Notes: generated by a model from the sequence alone, not told the origin. A DNA stretch of 64,000 nt from Branchiostoma floridae (GCF_000003815.2 NC_049988.1:16787166-16851165); one strand, 5' to 3'; positions 11,412 to 24,990 are shown, counted from the stretch's first letter. Numbers and translations are program-made.

Positions 11412-14400
11412 TTAGAAGATTCTCTTCATCCATAAAAGGTCACTACTTGATAACTCTTTAAGTTCTTCCATATGCATCTTCCCAGAATCTGATTGGTTGG
11501 AAGTTTGGTCATGTGATGAACTGTCCTTCTCTGATTGGCTGGTTGACTGTTTGACAGTTGAGGCAGAACCAGTGGCAGCATCCTCCTCCATTTCAGAATC
11601 GCTGGTTTCTGATTGGTTGTTATCTTCCTCTTCATCAGAATCCGACTCCATATCTTCATCATCTTGCCTGTAAGGTATAAGAGAAATGTTCATACATGTA
11701 GATCTAACAGGGCATATCAATGAGTAATGATCATATTTGCTTCCTATTCAAAAGATGTATCAATGAGACTTTTCTTATAGTGTCTCAACACTTATCTTTC
11801 ACAATGCAATGAAGTCTTATTTCAATGTCTTATTTCAATACGCCAACCAAGACATCAGTTGTATTGCCGTTGCTCAAGAGTTGTATATGATACTAGGGTC
11901 ATCTTCTGGACTCCTCCCTCTATGGCAATTGTTGGAATGGAAAAATATTCCATCCCATCCATCCAAATATCTACTCTTCATGACATGAAACTGATAAGTT
12001 ATAACTTTCTTAAGCTTAGACAAGGGCCACTTAACAAAGAGTGCGATGAACAAAGATTTAAAGCTGGACTACAAAAGGCTATTTAGCATGGAATGATTCT
12101 AGAATTTCAGAAGCTCTAAAGATTTATACCTAAACAAGTAATATATACCTTTCTTGAGATGACTTGGAGACCAGCAGCATCTGGAGGAAAGACTGGCACA
12201 AGGTGCTGACAGGTGGCAGCACGTGGGCAGGTGTCTGGAGCATCTACAACAACATAACAGTAACACCTGAGTGAGATACTCTGCCTCCTACATGTACCTA
12301 CCTACATCATGTACCTAGTCCAGAGCTCTAGCCAGCTCAAAATTTTTTTCCGTCAGCCAATTCCCATTGTCACAAAAACCGCGAAAATTAAGTTAGAAAG
12401 ACAGAACTGAGACCTTGAAAAACATGTTTTAATGAGATTTTCGTATGCGAAAGGGCTTCGACCCAATAGATTACCATAATTAATTTTGAAGTTCTATGGG
12501 ATTCATAGTTTTACTAGTATGCAAGTATTACAACTCTGCAAAACTCACTGTTAAATTTTAATCAGTAAAATTTGTATGCTTTTAGCAGTGGATTGGATTA
12601 ATTCTGTAAAATTTGCCCATAATCCATGAAATTCACATGAATTTCATAATATTTGCTAATTTGCTTATTCATAAACAAATCTCTACCTATTCACTTTTGG
12701 ACATTTTAAACACCATGTACAATGTAATTTCTATTCTCACCTGCTGAATGGCCACAGATCCAGGTGTGCCGTGCTGGACCAGGGCATGGCTGTCCTCCTC
12801 CTGCTTACCTTGTCTCACCTGGCTCAGGTACATGGAGAATGGGGTGGGGGGCAGGTTCGACTCCAACTGGTCCTGGATTTAAGAAATAAAAACATAGGAT
12901 TGTGACTCAACTGGTACAGGGAGTAAATATCAACTGATGTTTCTAGAATGCTTCCACAATATAGAGGGAAAGAACACAAATAGATGGCATTGCCATGCTG
13001 ATTAGTAGGGATTATGGACTGACAACATAGGGGATGGTCTTTATCTCCTGAAATTATACAAAGTCAAAAAATCTAAAACTAATGGCTGCTGGCGAGCTAT
13101 CATCAAGCCTCCACATCTACATGCAAGCACATCTAACCCTCAGTAAGTGTGTATGGGTGTGAGCGTTTCATTACAATTGGGTCAAGATGTAAGTGTACTG
13201 TCAGTACAATACTCTAGGCTATGATGGGCATACAATTTATAATATATAGATGATGCATGTTCACTCTTTTATCTTATTCCAAACTACACAAACAGCTCCT
13301 ACCACTTGAGTCATGTCCTTCCTTGTTTGTTGTGGAGCATCTTTCTGCAGTGTCAGAAGATCCTGTGGAACAAGAAAAGATGGGGTAACAATTCATCTAT
13401 GGAATTTTCAAGCATAAAGCACTTTAACAAATACACCAGGTATATATTTGTCACATTTTACAAGTTGTTGAAATGCTATTTTCAAAGTGTCCAGTGAAGA
13501 AAAATAAATTCAGTATTACTAAGAAAAAATGTATTAAAAAATACATCATAGCACATTTAGGTATTTTGTTTTTAAAACTAAATTACTAAGTTCTAAGTTG
13601 ACCAATGTGCTGACACTGACCTGATCGTAAGTCATGAAGTACAGTTCCGACCGTTTCTGCCAGGGGGCCTCGTCTGTCTGCTCCTCTGCTCCCTGGTTCT
13701 GCTTGGGGAAGAAAATGGCAGCCACCACAGAGGGCTCCACGACCTTGTTGTGCATGTAGACTGGGTCAGGACTGGATGGCTTGAACACTGTCACTAACGT
13801 GTAGAAAAAGAAAGTTTGGTTTTTATCAATTATACTGAAGAAAAATTGTTAAAATACACATTTAATGTAACAAAATAACTGAAAGACCAGAAGTGTTTCC
13901 TTGAATGACATAATTGTAAAATGCTAGATCTCAAAATATCCTACAATAAAAAAATATCATACATTTAACCAGATTTATTTGACACAAGTTTACTATTTAT
14001 TACTAAGCTATATATTTAGACCTTGAGTTCCATTTCAACACTTTTTTTACTTCACGTGTTGTCAAAAGTAGACCCTTCTTATCTTACATTTACTACTACC
14101 AATAAGTAACAAACCATGCAATGTATTATTGCTAGAATAAACATTGCAGTAAATAGAGTAATGCATATTAGTAGGTCAAAACATTTCAATTTTTTAAACT
14201 TTAAACTCACAGTCTGAAGTTGCAGAGAATACAGCCATGTACTCAGACAGTGGGTCTGCCACCAACACTGCACACTCACAGGATACAGTCCACAGTACTG
14301 GGGGAGACAGTATCAAGAGTCAACATCATATAATACATATACTATGTCTTGGACATTTAAATCACATCAATTAATGCCAAGTTTTTATTTGCAACTGTTG

Positions 14401-17400
14401 GAAATCTGACCAGGCTGAACTCCAGGCTTAACCTTCCCTCCTGTGTGTAAAAATTAGGACCATCAGCCGACCATGCCATACTGCCAACAATGTCTGGAAG
14501 AACCCACAGGCACTGCAAGAGACATGTATGGACCAAATCTGAAATATGAACCCTGAGCTTTTCTACTGGTATATGTTTTTGTACCATGTGTATCTATGTT
14601 GATAGATATTTTAGGACTCCATGTAGTTATATCTTATATGACCTGTACCTCCCTCAAGACTTCAATGAAAACTGTCATGTAGGACAATTTGAGCTTCTCA
14701 TGAATAAACAAAGGTTAAAACTAACGAACAAAGAAACGAACACTCACATGAACATGACAGTATGTTCCACACACTGAGGTGCGAGGATGTGGTACTGATG
14801 ACGTAGGGACAACAGTTGCCGTGTCCAAACTTCACCTGCCTGGAGAATCAAGAAAAACATGGAGTTAACAATAAGAAATGCTTCTATATTCATCAAACTG
14901 CCATTCCAATCTAATTTTTTGGCTCATGCAGTTTTGTAGAAAAGCAATGGAGTATTCTGTGTAACTCTACTGTCCATGGCTATAACTGGCCCCTCCCTGC
15001 AGAGTCAGAGTGCCATTTAATCAGGCTGGCTATGGAGTAGGTGGTCAAAATATAAAAGAGATACAATGTAGGCATTTAGGACTTTAATATGGACCAAATT
15101 GGCTCAAATTCAATTGCCCAGAACCCAACAAGTTAGTTTTGCATGGTTTTAAGTCACTCTTGTCCAGTAATAAGATATTCAATGAGAAATGCATACAATA
15201 GCAAAGTAAAACACAGCAGCTGCTATGTACAAGAGTTTAAGTGTTGGATAGTTGCACCCTTACCTGATACAGTCTTTTTCTGTACAGAAGGTGTGACAGA
15301 AGGTTGTCTTCAAGTCTATGGTGTAAGGGTCCCAGATGGTAAGGCTCTGTCCAAAGGCCACGGCAAGGAGCGAGCCGTCCTCTGAGAAAGCTGCGTCCTT
15401 GGCTGCAAGGTCGCGATATGTTCCAACCGAGTCACATGTCCAGCAGACATTCTCTCCTGGAAAATACAATTTACCATTAAATATACATAGGGTAGAGAAT
15501 GTCAAAATAATGTATGGTAATTTCTAATGTATTTAAGGTATGACATCTATGTCATGTATAGTTACATATAAATAACTGGTATTTGGCCTTAATGCATATC
15601 ATACCAGTTTTGTATTGTGCAGGCTGCAAAAGACCAGATAGGTAAATTTGATTTACTGACACTGGGATGGATTCCAACTTAAATGATAGGTGTGATGTGC
15701 CTTTTAAAATACTCCATGGCCTTAGCTAAAGTTAGGCCCTCATTTTCACCTGATTTGAGTGAGGAAATAGGTATTAAAGGGACATAATGTAGAAATATGG
15801 CGCCAAAATTTCAAATGTTTTGAACTTGAAAATCTCCATTCAGATTGACATTTGCAACTTATTTCTAACTTATCTGCGTCATTTTATCACATTTCTAGTG
15901 CTAATTAACGACGCCAAAGTAAGCCGCGACCAAATTTACTTACTTCCGGGTAGCCTACCGGAAGTAAGCCGACCGTAGATTTCCGAATCGACCGTTGCGG
16001 TCGCAGATCTTCGGAGCTTAGCGGGGACTTTTAACAAACTTCAGTTATGATTCGAGCGAACCACCGAACGCGTTCTAAAGCGCACTTTGGCTCGCCGGCG
16101 AGTTGAAAGAATGGCGGACAACTCAAGCGGCGGAGGGAAGTGCACATATTTCAAGACATCCTCACGGCTCAACAAAGTCGTATCCATACGTTGTAAATAT
16201 TGCTGTGCAGTGTAATAAGGTAGACTCAACTCATTATGTAGAGAAATGACCGAAAACAGTGACTTTATTTTTACATTATGTCCCTTTAAGTGACTTTTAC
16301 ATGTACACAACATTGATCCCTGTGAGGGATTCAACCTCAGAACCTTTAGATTCTTCAACACCCCTAGCCACACAGCCACCTTGCCAGCCACAAATGGTCT
16401 CTATAATATTACACAAAGTCTACACTTACTGTAAATATCTGTGTCATCAACAAGAGTCCAGATCTTAAATTTCCCATCATCCCCTGCGCTGACAGCCGTG
16501 GGGGGCAGGTCTGCGCCAAAGTGAGGCTGGAAGACGAGGGCATTGACCTTTCCCTGGTGGGGGCAGTCCACGGTGGTGTTCAACTCAAAACTGGGAAATG
16601 GAAAATTGTACATACATTTATAACAAGGCAATCAGAGATGGCTGACTTCACTTCCTTACTCATACTGCTTTGCGGCTCTTCCACCTCCGCAGACAAAGAT
16701 AGTAACACAGAGGCTGTATCATAGTGCTAGCGCTGCATTAATTTACAATGTAGATACTTTAGGAATCAGAGATACAGTCATACAATTTGACAGGCAAACA
16801 GGCACATACAGAAAGACATCCACACACAGATATACACACTGACACACTAACTGAAAGACAAAGTTCTATATGTACACACACATACATTTGTACACATAGT
16901 ACACAGAATCTGATTCAAACAGTAAGACAAGAAAAGTCATACACAGACAGAAAGTCAGAAACAAACACAGACACAGAAAGACATGACAGACAGACAGACA
17001 TTTGTATACCTGTCGGATACACACATGCATTCAGAGATACACATTAGTTTGACAGTATACATCATAGTAACTGTGATTTGACTTGATGTGTCCATTTTGG
17101 CAAGCCATGTGCTTGATAAAGGAAAAGCTGCTAAATCTACACAACAAATGTGTAAAGCATACTATAGACCTCTGTTTTTCCTTGTTGAAACTCCAGAACT
17201 TGAGTTTGATCTCTTCTGCCATCAAGCCATCTGCCCTTCTCTCCAACGTGGCCAGCCAGTCTCCCTTCTGGTCAAACGCTGTCCTCTCGATCTCCGTGTA
17301 GATGACTTCAGGAGCTTCCCACGGTCTGCGACTACTCACAAAGTTCTGCCACACAATGTCAAGCTGTAGTGGAACAGATTATCACTCTGGCTTTAGACTG

Positions 17401-20400
17401 CGTTTTTGGAGTGGAGTAAGAAATAATTATGTCTCGATATGCAGCTTGTACTATTCAGCACAAACCTGGAGTGTTATGCCTTGAGGCGGATATACACAGA
17501 AACAAACAAAGAAATGTAGCCATTTCTCTGTAAAATTATGTAGCACTACTCTGTAAAATCATGTACTACTGTAAGTCTACTACCCTTCCAATTCTAACAA
17601 GAAATCTGCCCATCGATCATGAATTAGCAATGTCATGGAGTGGTCAGGAAAAGGCAGTCCAGCTGACCAAACTGGCTGATGACCCGAAGAGGAGAAATAT
17701 TGTCATATATAACTTGTTAAAAATTTTGAAGTTAGCTTTAGAGTTTCTGCATGCAGGTACATGTAGTACAACTATGACAGTACTTACATTGTAGAGATGT
17801 CTGTCTGTGTGGAGGTTGTACCACTGTACTTACATTGTAGAGATGTCTGTCTGTATGGAGGTTGTACCACTGTACTTACATTGTAGAGATGTCTGTCTGT
17901 ATGGAGGTTGTACCACAGTACTAACATTGTAGAGATGTCTGTCTGTATGGAGGTTGTACCACTGTACTTACATTGTAGAGATGTCTGTCTGTATGGAGGT
18001 TGTACCACTGTACTTACATTGTAGAGATGTCTGTCTGTATGGAGGTTGTACCACAGTACTTACATTGTACAGATGTCTGTCTGTATGGAGGTTGTACCAC
18101 TGTACTTACATTGTAGAGATGTCTGTCTGTGTGGAGGTTGTACCACTGTAGATGCCCAGGCCTCCCGTTCAGTACCAAGGTGTGACTGCGAGGGTCCATC
18201 AGGAGTCCAGTAGGTACAGGGTTCGGAGATCTGATCAACTGGGGGATGTGAACTGGAGAAAACACAGTTATAGGTTTAGAAAAGAAAAACATGTACGTCT
18301 GACAAGTTGCCCAAAATCGCCCTAAGCCCTAGCAATCGCCAGGACATTGGTCATAATAATTTGGCCAAAAATGCCAGCTTTTTGGAGCATTGGCCAAGCT
18401 CGGTTGACTTCTTGATTTGTGATGGGGGCTTTACGAATTCGTACTCAGAACCTCCAGACTTAAGGTTACTCATAAGCCTTGTGACCCCGCGCTGGGAGGG
18501 TCAGGGGTTTAGTCTCTTCTAAACGCTCTAGCGTTTGCAGTTTTGAACCTAAGCCCATGAAATTCACACACAATACATAAAAACATGTTAGAATTTCTAC
18601 TATGTTGATATCTTGGGCAGGTTATGGATAATTTATTAAGAAAATGGCATCAAAAATGAACTTCCGGGATAGAAAGCCGCTATACGATTGGGACAAATAT
18701 AGTGCCTGAAAACATGCAAAACTTGCCAAAAACTTGGTCACAAACAATAACCTATGTACCAACACATGTACTCATTGTATTATTGTAGTTATATTTTACC
18801 AAATATAAAAGAAAATCAAGGAAAAATGCTTGATTTTCTTCCAAAACTTCGCGCGGTGTGGCAAGCTCTTGCTTTCACAGAGTCCTCATTCAAATCTGCA
18901 GGCACTCGGCTTACATGTTACTAATCACCACTTGGTCTTTCCATATAAGGCATGGCCCCAAGGAATACCGAGAATTAATGTCCCAAAAAGAAAGGTTTCT
19001 GTTGGCTTACGGCTCTCCGAATCCTCCCCGAATCCTCCCGAAGGTTAATGAGGTGTCAATCACATACACTAGGAGAACCCCTGGGACAAGCAAGCCTCTT
19101 CCGCCCGGCATGCTATCCACACACATGTTGTGGATTACGTACTAAGAGCTACCACTGAAAACTGTGGAAAACACTGTAAAGAAAAGACAATACTAGGTAT
19201 TTTATATGACTAAAAAGGTCCAAGAAGTTTTAGACTCTGTAGCATGTAATAGTATTGTGTTTGTATGAGAACTATAGCCTTTCAGAAGCTCTGTGGCAGT
19301 CTGTTGACTGATTGGCTGTAGTTTTCTCCTTACTGTGGGCTATACCAAATGTATCCAAAGATGGAAAGAAAATAAGTACAGATTTATTGAATCGTGGTGT
19401 TTTGTGTATTTACTTTCATGTAATAGGTGTGTAGATGTTTTTACTAATACATGCTTAAAAATTCAATCATATTTTATAAGTTTTAATACAGATATAAAAG
19501 CATGCCTATCTCCTCTATGTTGGAGTTTCCCTGCATATTTGATCAAGTGTGCATGTCCTGGACCTGTAGTATTGTCACTCACTCATTCATGGCCCACATC
19601 ATACAGGTCGAGAAATATTCCAATGGAAAGGTAGATACACGCTGATTTGTGCCACAACCTCTCTGATTTTATAGTAATTTGGTACATAAAGTGGTATTAT
19701 GCTTTCCAAGTTGCATTTCAACCAAAGAAACCAAGCATGATATACGACCCGACCGACCCTACCTCTGCACCACAGGTGGTACAGCTTGTCACCGCCCAGG
19801 CCAGCAGGGCAAGATCTGATAAGGCCTGGCCTGGCCACTTTGGGGGAACTCGGAAATCGGTTCCACATGAGTGATTCTCTCCCTTATGAGTAACCTTAAG
19901 TTAACAACCATAACCACTAGACCTCTCTGCCACCTTCCAAATTGTTAAAACCCTATGTCTTAAAGCAGCATTGAGCCAGTGGTTGGACACTGATTTTAGT
20001 ACAAACATGCATATAGAGCTTTATAGCCTATTCAAACAATAACTAACTTTTGGTGGCTACTATTCACCATACTATGTTATAAAAAAAACTCCAAGAAACT
20101 CCAGGAGTTAAGGAAGCTTGCAGAATTCAAAGCACAGTAGAAAAAGGTGAAGAAAGACTGAATGCAGCTAAAAGACTATAGATGCAGAATGCAGTGAATG
20201 ATGATAATGATGATGATGATGTTATAAAAAAATGTAAGAATTCACCTCTAGTGAGTCCCTGGAACACTTGTACCACCTTATTACTCCTGGTAACTATTTG
20301 GACCACTGGAAAGAAACAACACACAGAAAAAAAAAAGCTATCATAATGAATTATAAAATGACACATAAGACATAGCAAGTAATGTATACAGTCCCATAAT

Positions 20401-23400
20401 TCATAAGTAGCAAATTTCATACAAAATATAACTGACAAAATTTTGTAGGTAGAATAAGGTAAGTAAAATGGTTTCAACAAGTTTTTGAGGATGGCACCCA
20501 CGTGCACCCCTTGACCACCACTGATCCAGGCCCATGATTTTAACACTCTATTACTTTGAAAAAACACTGAGAAGAGCCACATATATACATGTACAACATA
20601 CTCTCACCATTTTCCACCTGACTGACAGCTAACAGACTCCCATCAGGTGAAGAGCTGATGCAACACAGCGGTGATCCCATTCTGGGTAGGAAATCTTTCT
20701 TCTCTGTGTTATACTGCCAGAGTACCAGCACACACTCTTGTCCTACACTCATCAGGTATGTACCTGTAGTCAAGCATGTTATTACATTGTACCTCCATAA
20801 AAATGCTTATTACATCTACCTCCATGAAAAGGGGGGTAATGTTTTCAGTCTGTCTATCAGATCTTCACTTATTTGTCTTGTACCACTATAAATGCATTCA
20901 AAGCGAAGTGTTTTTACTTTTAACCCTTCCCTACACCATTGTAGCCTTTAAACATCAAATATGCACTGGCTACAGAGTGATACAACAGGAAGAAAGTTAA
21001 TCCTCCTCTCAGAGAGCTTACAAGTGTTCTAACAAACATATGGCTGTAGTATGTATATCCCATTGGTTGAAGACTTTCATCTCATTGGCTACAAAACTGA
21101 TATACATAAATGATTGACAGCATTAACTGACCTTCAGGTGAGAAGGTCAGATCCCCCACAGGAAGGGTGTGCCAGTGGTAAATGGTCCTCACAACTTCCT
21201 TCTTCTGAAACAGTCCCCTCCTGCGGAAAACATAGAACGTCTTAGAGGTTCAAATACAGCCTTCAGATCTTAGCTGGGGTGCAAAGCACAGTTGATATGT
21301 CACTGTGGAAACTCAATGCAAAATAGAAAAACAGGACAGTTTCAATTAGAAACACAACTGCTCAAACCATGGCAACCATAAACTTTATAGCTCAAATTCT
21401 GACATGCTAGAATGTCAGATATTGTTCCACATAACTATTAAACTGCCTTTAGGCTTAACACACCAGCTTTGTACAGTTGGTTAAAGCTGCATAAGACTGG
21501 ACAGTAAGGTTTGATCCACCCGGATGGACCCCTACTCTTCTCAACAAGTGTGCTGGGTTTTTACTGTGCTTTGATGTGCGTACTTACATTTAGAAAATGT
21601 GGTGATGGTAGCAAGTCTTAAAAGCTTGAAGGCCACTTTCAGTACTGTCTCTGACCACACTGTCAAGGAGCCTGTTTGATGACTGCTAGAGCCACTAGAT
21701 TTAATCAGGTTACTTTCCACTTACCAGAGGAAGATCTTGCCATCCTGCATGCCTGTAGCAATGCAGGCATCTGTTGGGTGGCATGCTACACACCGGAACT
21801 CGTTTTTGGGTCTCTCAAATCTGGAAGAAAGGAGGAAAATCACAAGATTATCTCCAAGGAGTCTGAGGTGTACTGGGCTAATTTTTTGTCCTTTTTATTT
21901 CTTTTTACTTGGAAGAACTGAAAACTTTTCACCTTAAGTCTTGGTATAATGTATTCTGGTCATTAAAGATCAATTAAACTAGTTAACGTCATATATCATA
22001 GAAAAGGCCTCGAAATATGTTCGTTCATGTGTATATCAAGGAATCAAATTACTACATAGGAGTATTTCCATAGATTATTTCATGTAAAGAAATGCAATTG
22101 TGACTTACTCTTTGACTTTTTCACTCTTTGTAAAAAGTACAGTCAACTTGTTACATGTAACAGAAGCAATAAAGGAGCCCTGAAAATAGATATGGAACAA
22201 CTGTTAGTACAGAAGAAAAACATGACATAACATCTTAGCTGGCATACCGACAGTAACAATAAAAAGAAGATTGTAAATAAATATCAGCCTTTAGCCTGGA
22301 AAGGTAGCCTTCGGCACATGTAGCAGGAAGAGTGTTAAGACAATGCTTGCAATTTCTTTATATTTAGCAAAGAAACCATCTTGATAAAAATGCATTTTGC
22401 CTCTAAAAGTCATACACAATGAAGGTTAGACATCCAGGTTCTATTGGAATCCAAATTGTCTTCAGTCTGAAATTGTCTTACAATGTTTCCTATTGGACAT
22501 CTAAAATTGTCATTCATAGTTAGGGTATAATATAAAAGGCTTTCTTCCAGATCTTTTCAGTGTCACTGACGAAAACTAGTGGATACTTGTTGAAACGTCT
22601 GACCGTTTCCAAAATCATATCCAGTTGCTTGAGTAACTGCTTTTTGGCACATGTTGTGTACTGAATACAATTTCGTCATGCATCATCTATGTTGTTGTTG
22701 TTTTTCAAAACTGATATAAACTGATTCCTATGTACCTCAGGACCAAAGGCCAGATGTTTCTCCTGACCTGACACACGTTTCAGAACTTCCCTGGTCTCCA
22801 CCCTGATGGTGTGCCCTTTCCTGTTGGTCCAGCTGAACCAGATAAGGTTTAACACACTACCTGTGAAGAAAAAATGAACAAAGGAGCTGATGTCAGAGTT
22901 GTGTTGCACAGAAAGGCATATTAACCCTGTGGCATATTGTATTTAACCCTGTTTTCTTTGAATGATTATAAATGGTGATAAGGTAGAGTAAGACCCTTGT
23001 GACTTACTGGTGAACAAGAAGATTTAAGATTGAAATACAGGTCAATTGATTTATGAAGCCTTATGTCCATGCAGTTTAACATCCTTTCCCATAGGCAGCC
23101 ATAGACTCTTATAGCTACTAGTACCAAGTCTCTTCCCTTCTCTTTGGCCAAGGGTGCATCAAAGTAATGGCAGTTGCGTACAATCTCTCATTGAACACAA
23201 CAACATACAGAAGATATTAACTTTACATACATGAACTATACCTTACACTTACTAGAAGTACATGTAATACCGGTACTTTTAAGTGACGTGTTAGTTATCA
23301 TACAAGTAGACCATACCTTTGCCCTTGATGACTGCATACCCAGCTTCCTCTTCTTGTTTAAGTAGGTACAAGGCATGAACGGGGAAGCCAACACTGAAAG

Positions 23401-24990
23401 TCTGAGGAGAAATCAGGAGTTCAGTAGTTGAATTTTTTTCTATTCTCTCAATAACAATGGAACAAGAGGAAAAAACAGAGTTCCTATAGCACAATAACAA
23501 ACTTAAACAGACAGAATTCAAAGCCATGACCTCTTGGTTTCTCTGTCCCACTCAATGTTTAGGAGCCTATGTTAAATGTTTCTTTTAAATAATTTAAGCT
23601 TACAAAAAATTGATTTTCACCAATTTCATGTTATAAAATTCAGATTTTCAGGACAGACTGGGTGAAATTTTTGTCTGCCCCAACCACAAGCAAATTTTTG
23701 TCCCATGACGGAGGGAATTCACTGGAGACAGCATGATTTTAATTGCTGATGTTAACATGTAACCCTATTTTTACCTTAAGCAGCTTGCCATCAGGATAGT
23801 CCCACACCTTGACTGTTTTATCCAAGGAGCTGGTGAAAGCCTGAAAAATAGCAGTGATTAACATTTTCATTTGCATATCATTCTCTCTACTTACCATCTC
23901 AGCTAGAAATATGAACAGTGGCAATTTAAAGTCTATTTTCTTCTCTTGATTGAAAATTTTGAGGAGTTATTTTGCATTTGTACCTGGAACTGGTTGTGAG
24001 GGTTGATCTTGACCCCTGTGATGAAGTCCTTGTGTCCAGCCAGCTCCCGGACACACTCCCCACTGGCCAGGCTGAACACCTTCACCACATACCCACAGCA
24101 GCACAGGACATATCTGTACAAAAAATAAACAATCAATAATAATCATCTGGTGCATTTTGCCAGCCAGTAGGTACCCCAAGTATGAGTAATGAGGCTGTTT
24201 AACGTGGTCAAGGCACCTCCTCGAGCACGGGACCCCCGTTTTACGTCCCTCCCGGAAGACGATTTAGTGGAAAACATCGTGAGGCTACAGCAATCCGGAC
24301 GTCCTTGGTTGGTCCCCCATCCAAGCACTATCCGGACCGCGCGTTGCTTAACTTCCGAGATCGAGGGATCGGGTGTACCAACGCGGCCGTAAGAAATTCA
24401 CATAATCTTTGTGTGATATTTTTTATTTCTTATAATGCCATAGTCGTATCCTTGTCATGCTCAACAAGTCTCGAGCGACCCGAGTGCCTCAAATTGAAGC
24501 CATTACCCTCGCCAGGCACACCAGCTGTTATAACAGTAAGGAAGTGTTGGCCTGTAATACTGCAGTACCTCAAAAATCTGCTAGGGGATAAAGTTGCCAC
24601 GTTTCTTTGGGCTTTATTACCTATATACATAACAAAATGTATACATTAAGGTGTCAAAACGCAAACACAACAACAACAAAAACAGTACCCGAATCTGAGA
24701 CGAATCTCCTTTCTTGTGATAACATTTAAAGGCAACCTAAGCAATTTACAAGTTTTTGTTACGTTTCGTGTTGTAGTTTGCAAGTCCAAACTTTCCGCCC
24801 CCCTCCCCCACACAATCCAACCCCCAAACAACTGCGTAACCGGAAATATCAGGCACGAAACCGCCGCTAAGCAATCTTAAAGATACTGAAGTTTTTACCT
24901 TGAGTCCGGAGAGAAGACAGGCCTTTCGCTGACCAGATTGGCCCCGGCTTTTTGCACGATCGCCATTTCTTCATCCATGGAGGCAGCCAT
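11412..24990 (-). CDS. WDR75: WDR75 (UTP17/NAN1), small-subunit processome WD-repeat protein
   Basis: 21 exons, in order: 24899-24990, 23984-24113, 23775-23840, 23317-23401, 22736-22860, 22109-22179, 21725-21820, 21132-21220, 20608-20763, 20246-20305, 18110-18252, 17170-17363, 16430-16590, 15264-15456, 14748-14839, 14211-14297, 13621-13793, 13303-13362, 12741-12872, 12149-12243 and 11412-11667. Phases close to 852 codons (851 residues; human 830). The protein is a tandem beta-propeller of the t-UTP/UtpA subcomplex, needed for pre-rRNA transcription and 18S processing in the nucleolus. WD signatures include TVKVWDYPDG, FRCVACHPTDACIATG, ECVLVLWQYN, LDPRSHTLVLNG-like text, GKFKIWTLVDDTDIY, EDGSLLAVAFGQSLTIWD and SHLSVWN. 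The last exon encodes an acidic stretch (DDEDMESDSDEEED) before the C-terminal helix. The donor of exon 11 sits inside a 46-bp tandem array. The gene shares its 5' flank with TOMM7. Confidence 0.95.
14580..14735 (+). mobile_element. LINE 3' tail in WDR75 intron 15
   Basis: In translation this segment reads YVDR, then a short stretch, then GQFELLMNK, matching the sequence at 40225-40400 on the opposite strand (YVDRLIRTQ, then SGQFELLMNK). It is therefore a 5'-truncated copy of the same LINE 3' end, ending near AATAAACAAAG. Confidence 0.65.
15775..16290. mobile_element. piggyBac-like MITE flanked by TTAA, in WDR75 intron 13
   Basis: TTAAAGGGACATAATGTA at the left end and TACATTATGTCCCTTTAA at the right end are exact inverted copies, about 515 bp apart. 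If the outer TTAA is the target duplication, the terminal inverted repeat starts AGGGACATAATG. The centre is GC-rich with its own palindromes (CTTCCGG, then TAGCC, then TACCGGAAG). It has no transposase and so is non-autonomous. The piggyBac assignment rests only on TTAA. Confidence 0.7.
16780..17050. repeat. CA/GACA-rich simple sequence
   Basis: Imperfect (ACACAGA)n and (GACA)n low-complexity sequence in a WDR75 intron. The open frame through it is a simple-repeat artefact. Confidence 0.6.
17783..18150 (-). repeat. 46-bp minisatellite built from a WDR75 exon end and its splice donor
   Basis: Eight head-to-tail 46-bp units start at 17783, 17829, 17875, 17921, 17967, 18013, 18059 and 18105. 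On the coding strand each unit reads TACAGTGGTACAACCTCCA, then ACAGACAGACATCTCTACAAT, then GTAAG. The 18105 unit is the real end of exon 11, encoding WYNLHTDRHLYN plus the donor. The other seven lie in the intron. The unit at 17921 has a damaged donor (GTTAG). Because 46 is not a multiple of 3, only the first donor joins the next exon (LDIVWQN) in frame. Confidence 0.95.
21420..21565 (-). mobile_element. Degenerate SINE/LINE tail in WDR75 intron 7
   Basis: On the minus strand this reads GAGAAGAGTAGGGGTCC, then TGGATC, and later GCTGGTGTGTTAAGCC. The first part matches the SINE copy at 33.2-33.3 kb and the last part the LINE tail described at 10905-11185. Confidence 0.5.
22545..22655. repeat. 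Half copy of the TTACTCAAGCAACTGG fold-back family
   Basis: TTCCAAAATCATATCCAGTT, then GCTTGAGTAACTGCTTTTTG, matches one arm of the element at 9046-9236. The other arm is missing or diverged. Confidence 0.6.
23585..23735. repeat. Dispersed repeat, relative of 5045-5285
   Basis: It shares AAATTCAGATTTT, GGACAGACTGG, AGCAAATTTTTGTCCCATGA and the same block order as the copies in ARPC2 intron 8 and TOMM7 intron 2. Confidence 0.5.
24185..24392 (-). mobile_element. 5S rRNA-derived SINE in WDR75 intron 1
   Basis: On the minus strand the segment 24390-24290 reads ACACCCGATC, then TCGATCTCGGAAGTTAAGCA, then a GTGCTTGGATGGGGGACC block and TGCTGTAG. This is the order of 5S rRNA helices and the internal A-box/intermediate/C-box promoter (GATCTCGGAAGTTAAGC, TTGGATGGGAGACC, GCTGTAG). 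It is followed by a non-5S body (TCTTCCGGGAGGGACGTAAA, then ACGGGGGTCCCGTGCTC). A 5S head joined to an unrelated body is the SINE3-type design. The first ~40 bases of 5S are diverged, so this is not a working 5S gene. Confidence 0.8.

Noticed and set aside
14357-14587. A candidate extra WDR75 exon on the minus strand (text around LPDIVGSMAWSADG)
   Set aside because: Joining 14748 directly to 14297 keeps phase and aligns residue for residue in length with the human protein. Splicing in this stretch breaks the frame. It is intron.
17783-18150. Minisatellite read as a protein repeat domain
   Set aside because: 46 bp shifts frame each unit, and a stop occurs by the third. It is a DNA-level repeat.
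24290-24390. Functional 5S rRNA gene
   Set aside because: The first ~40 bases do not match 5S and a non-5S body follows. SINE-type structure explains it better.
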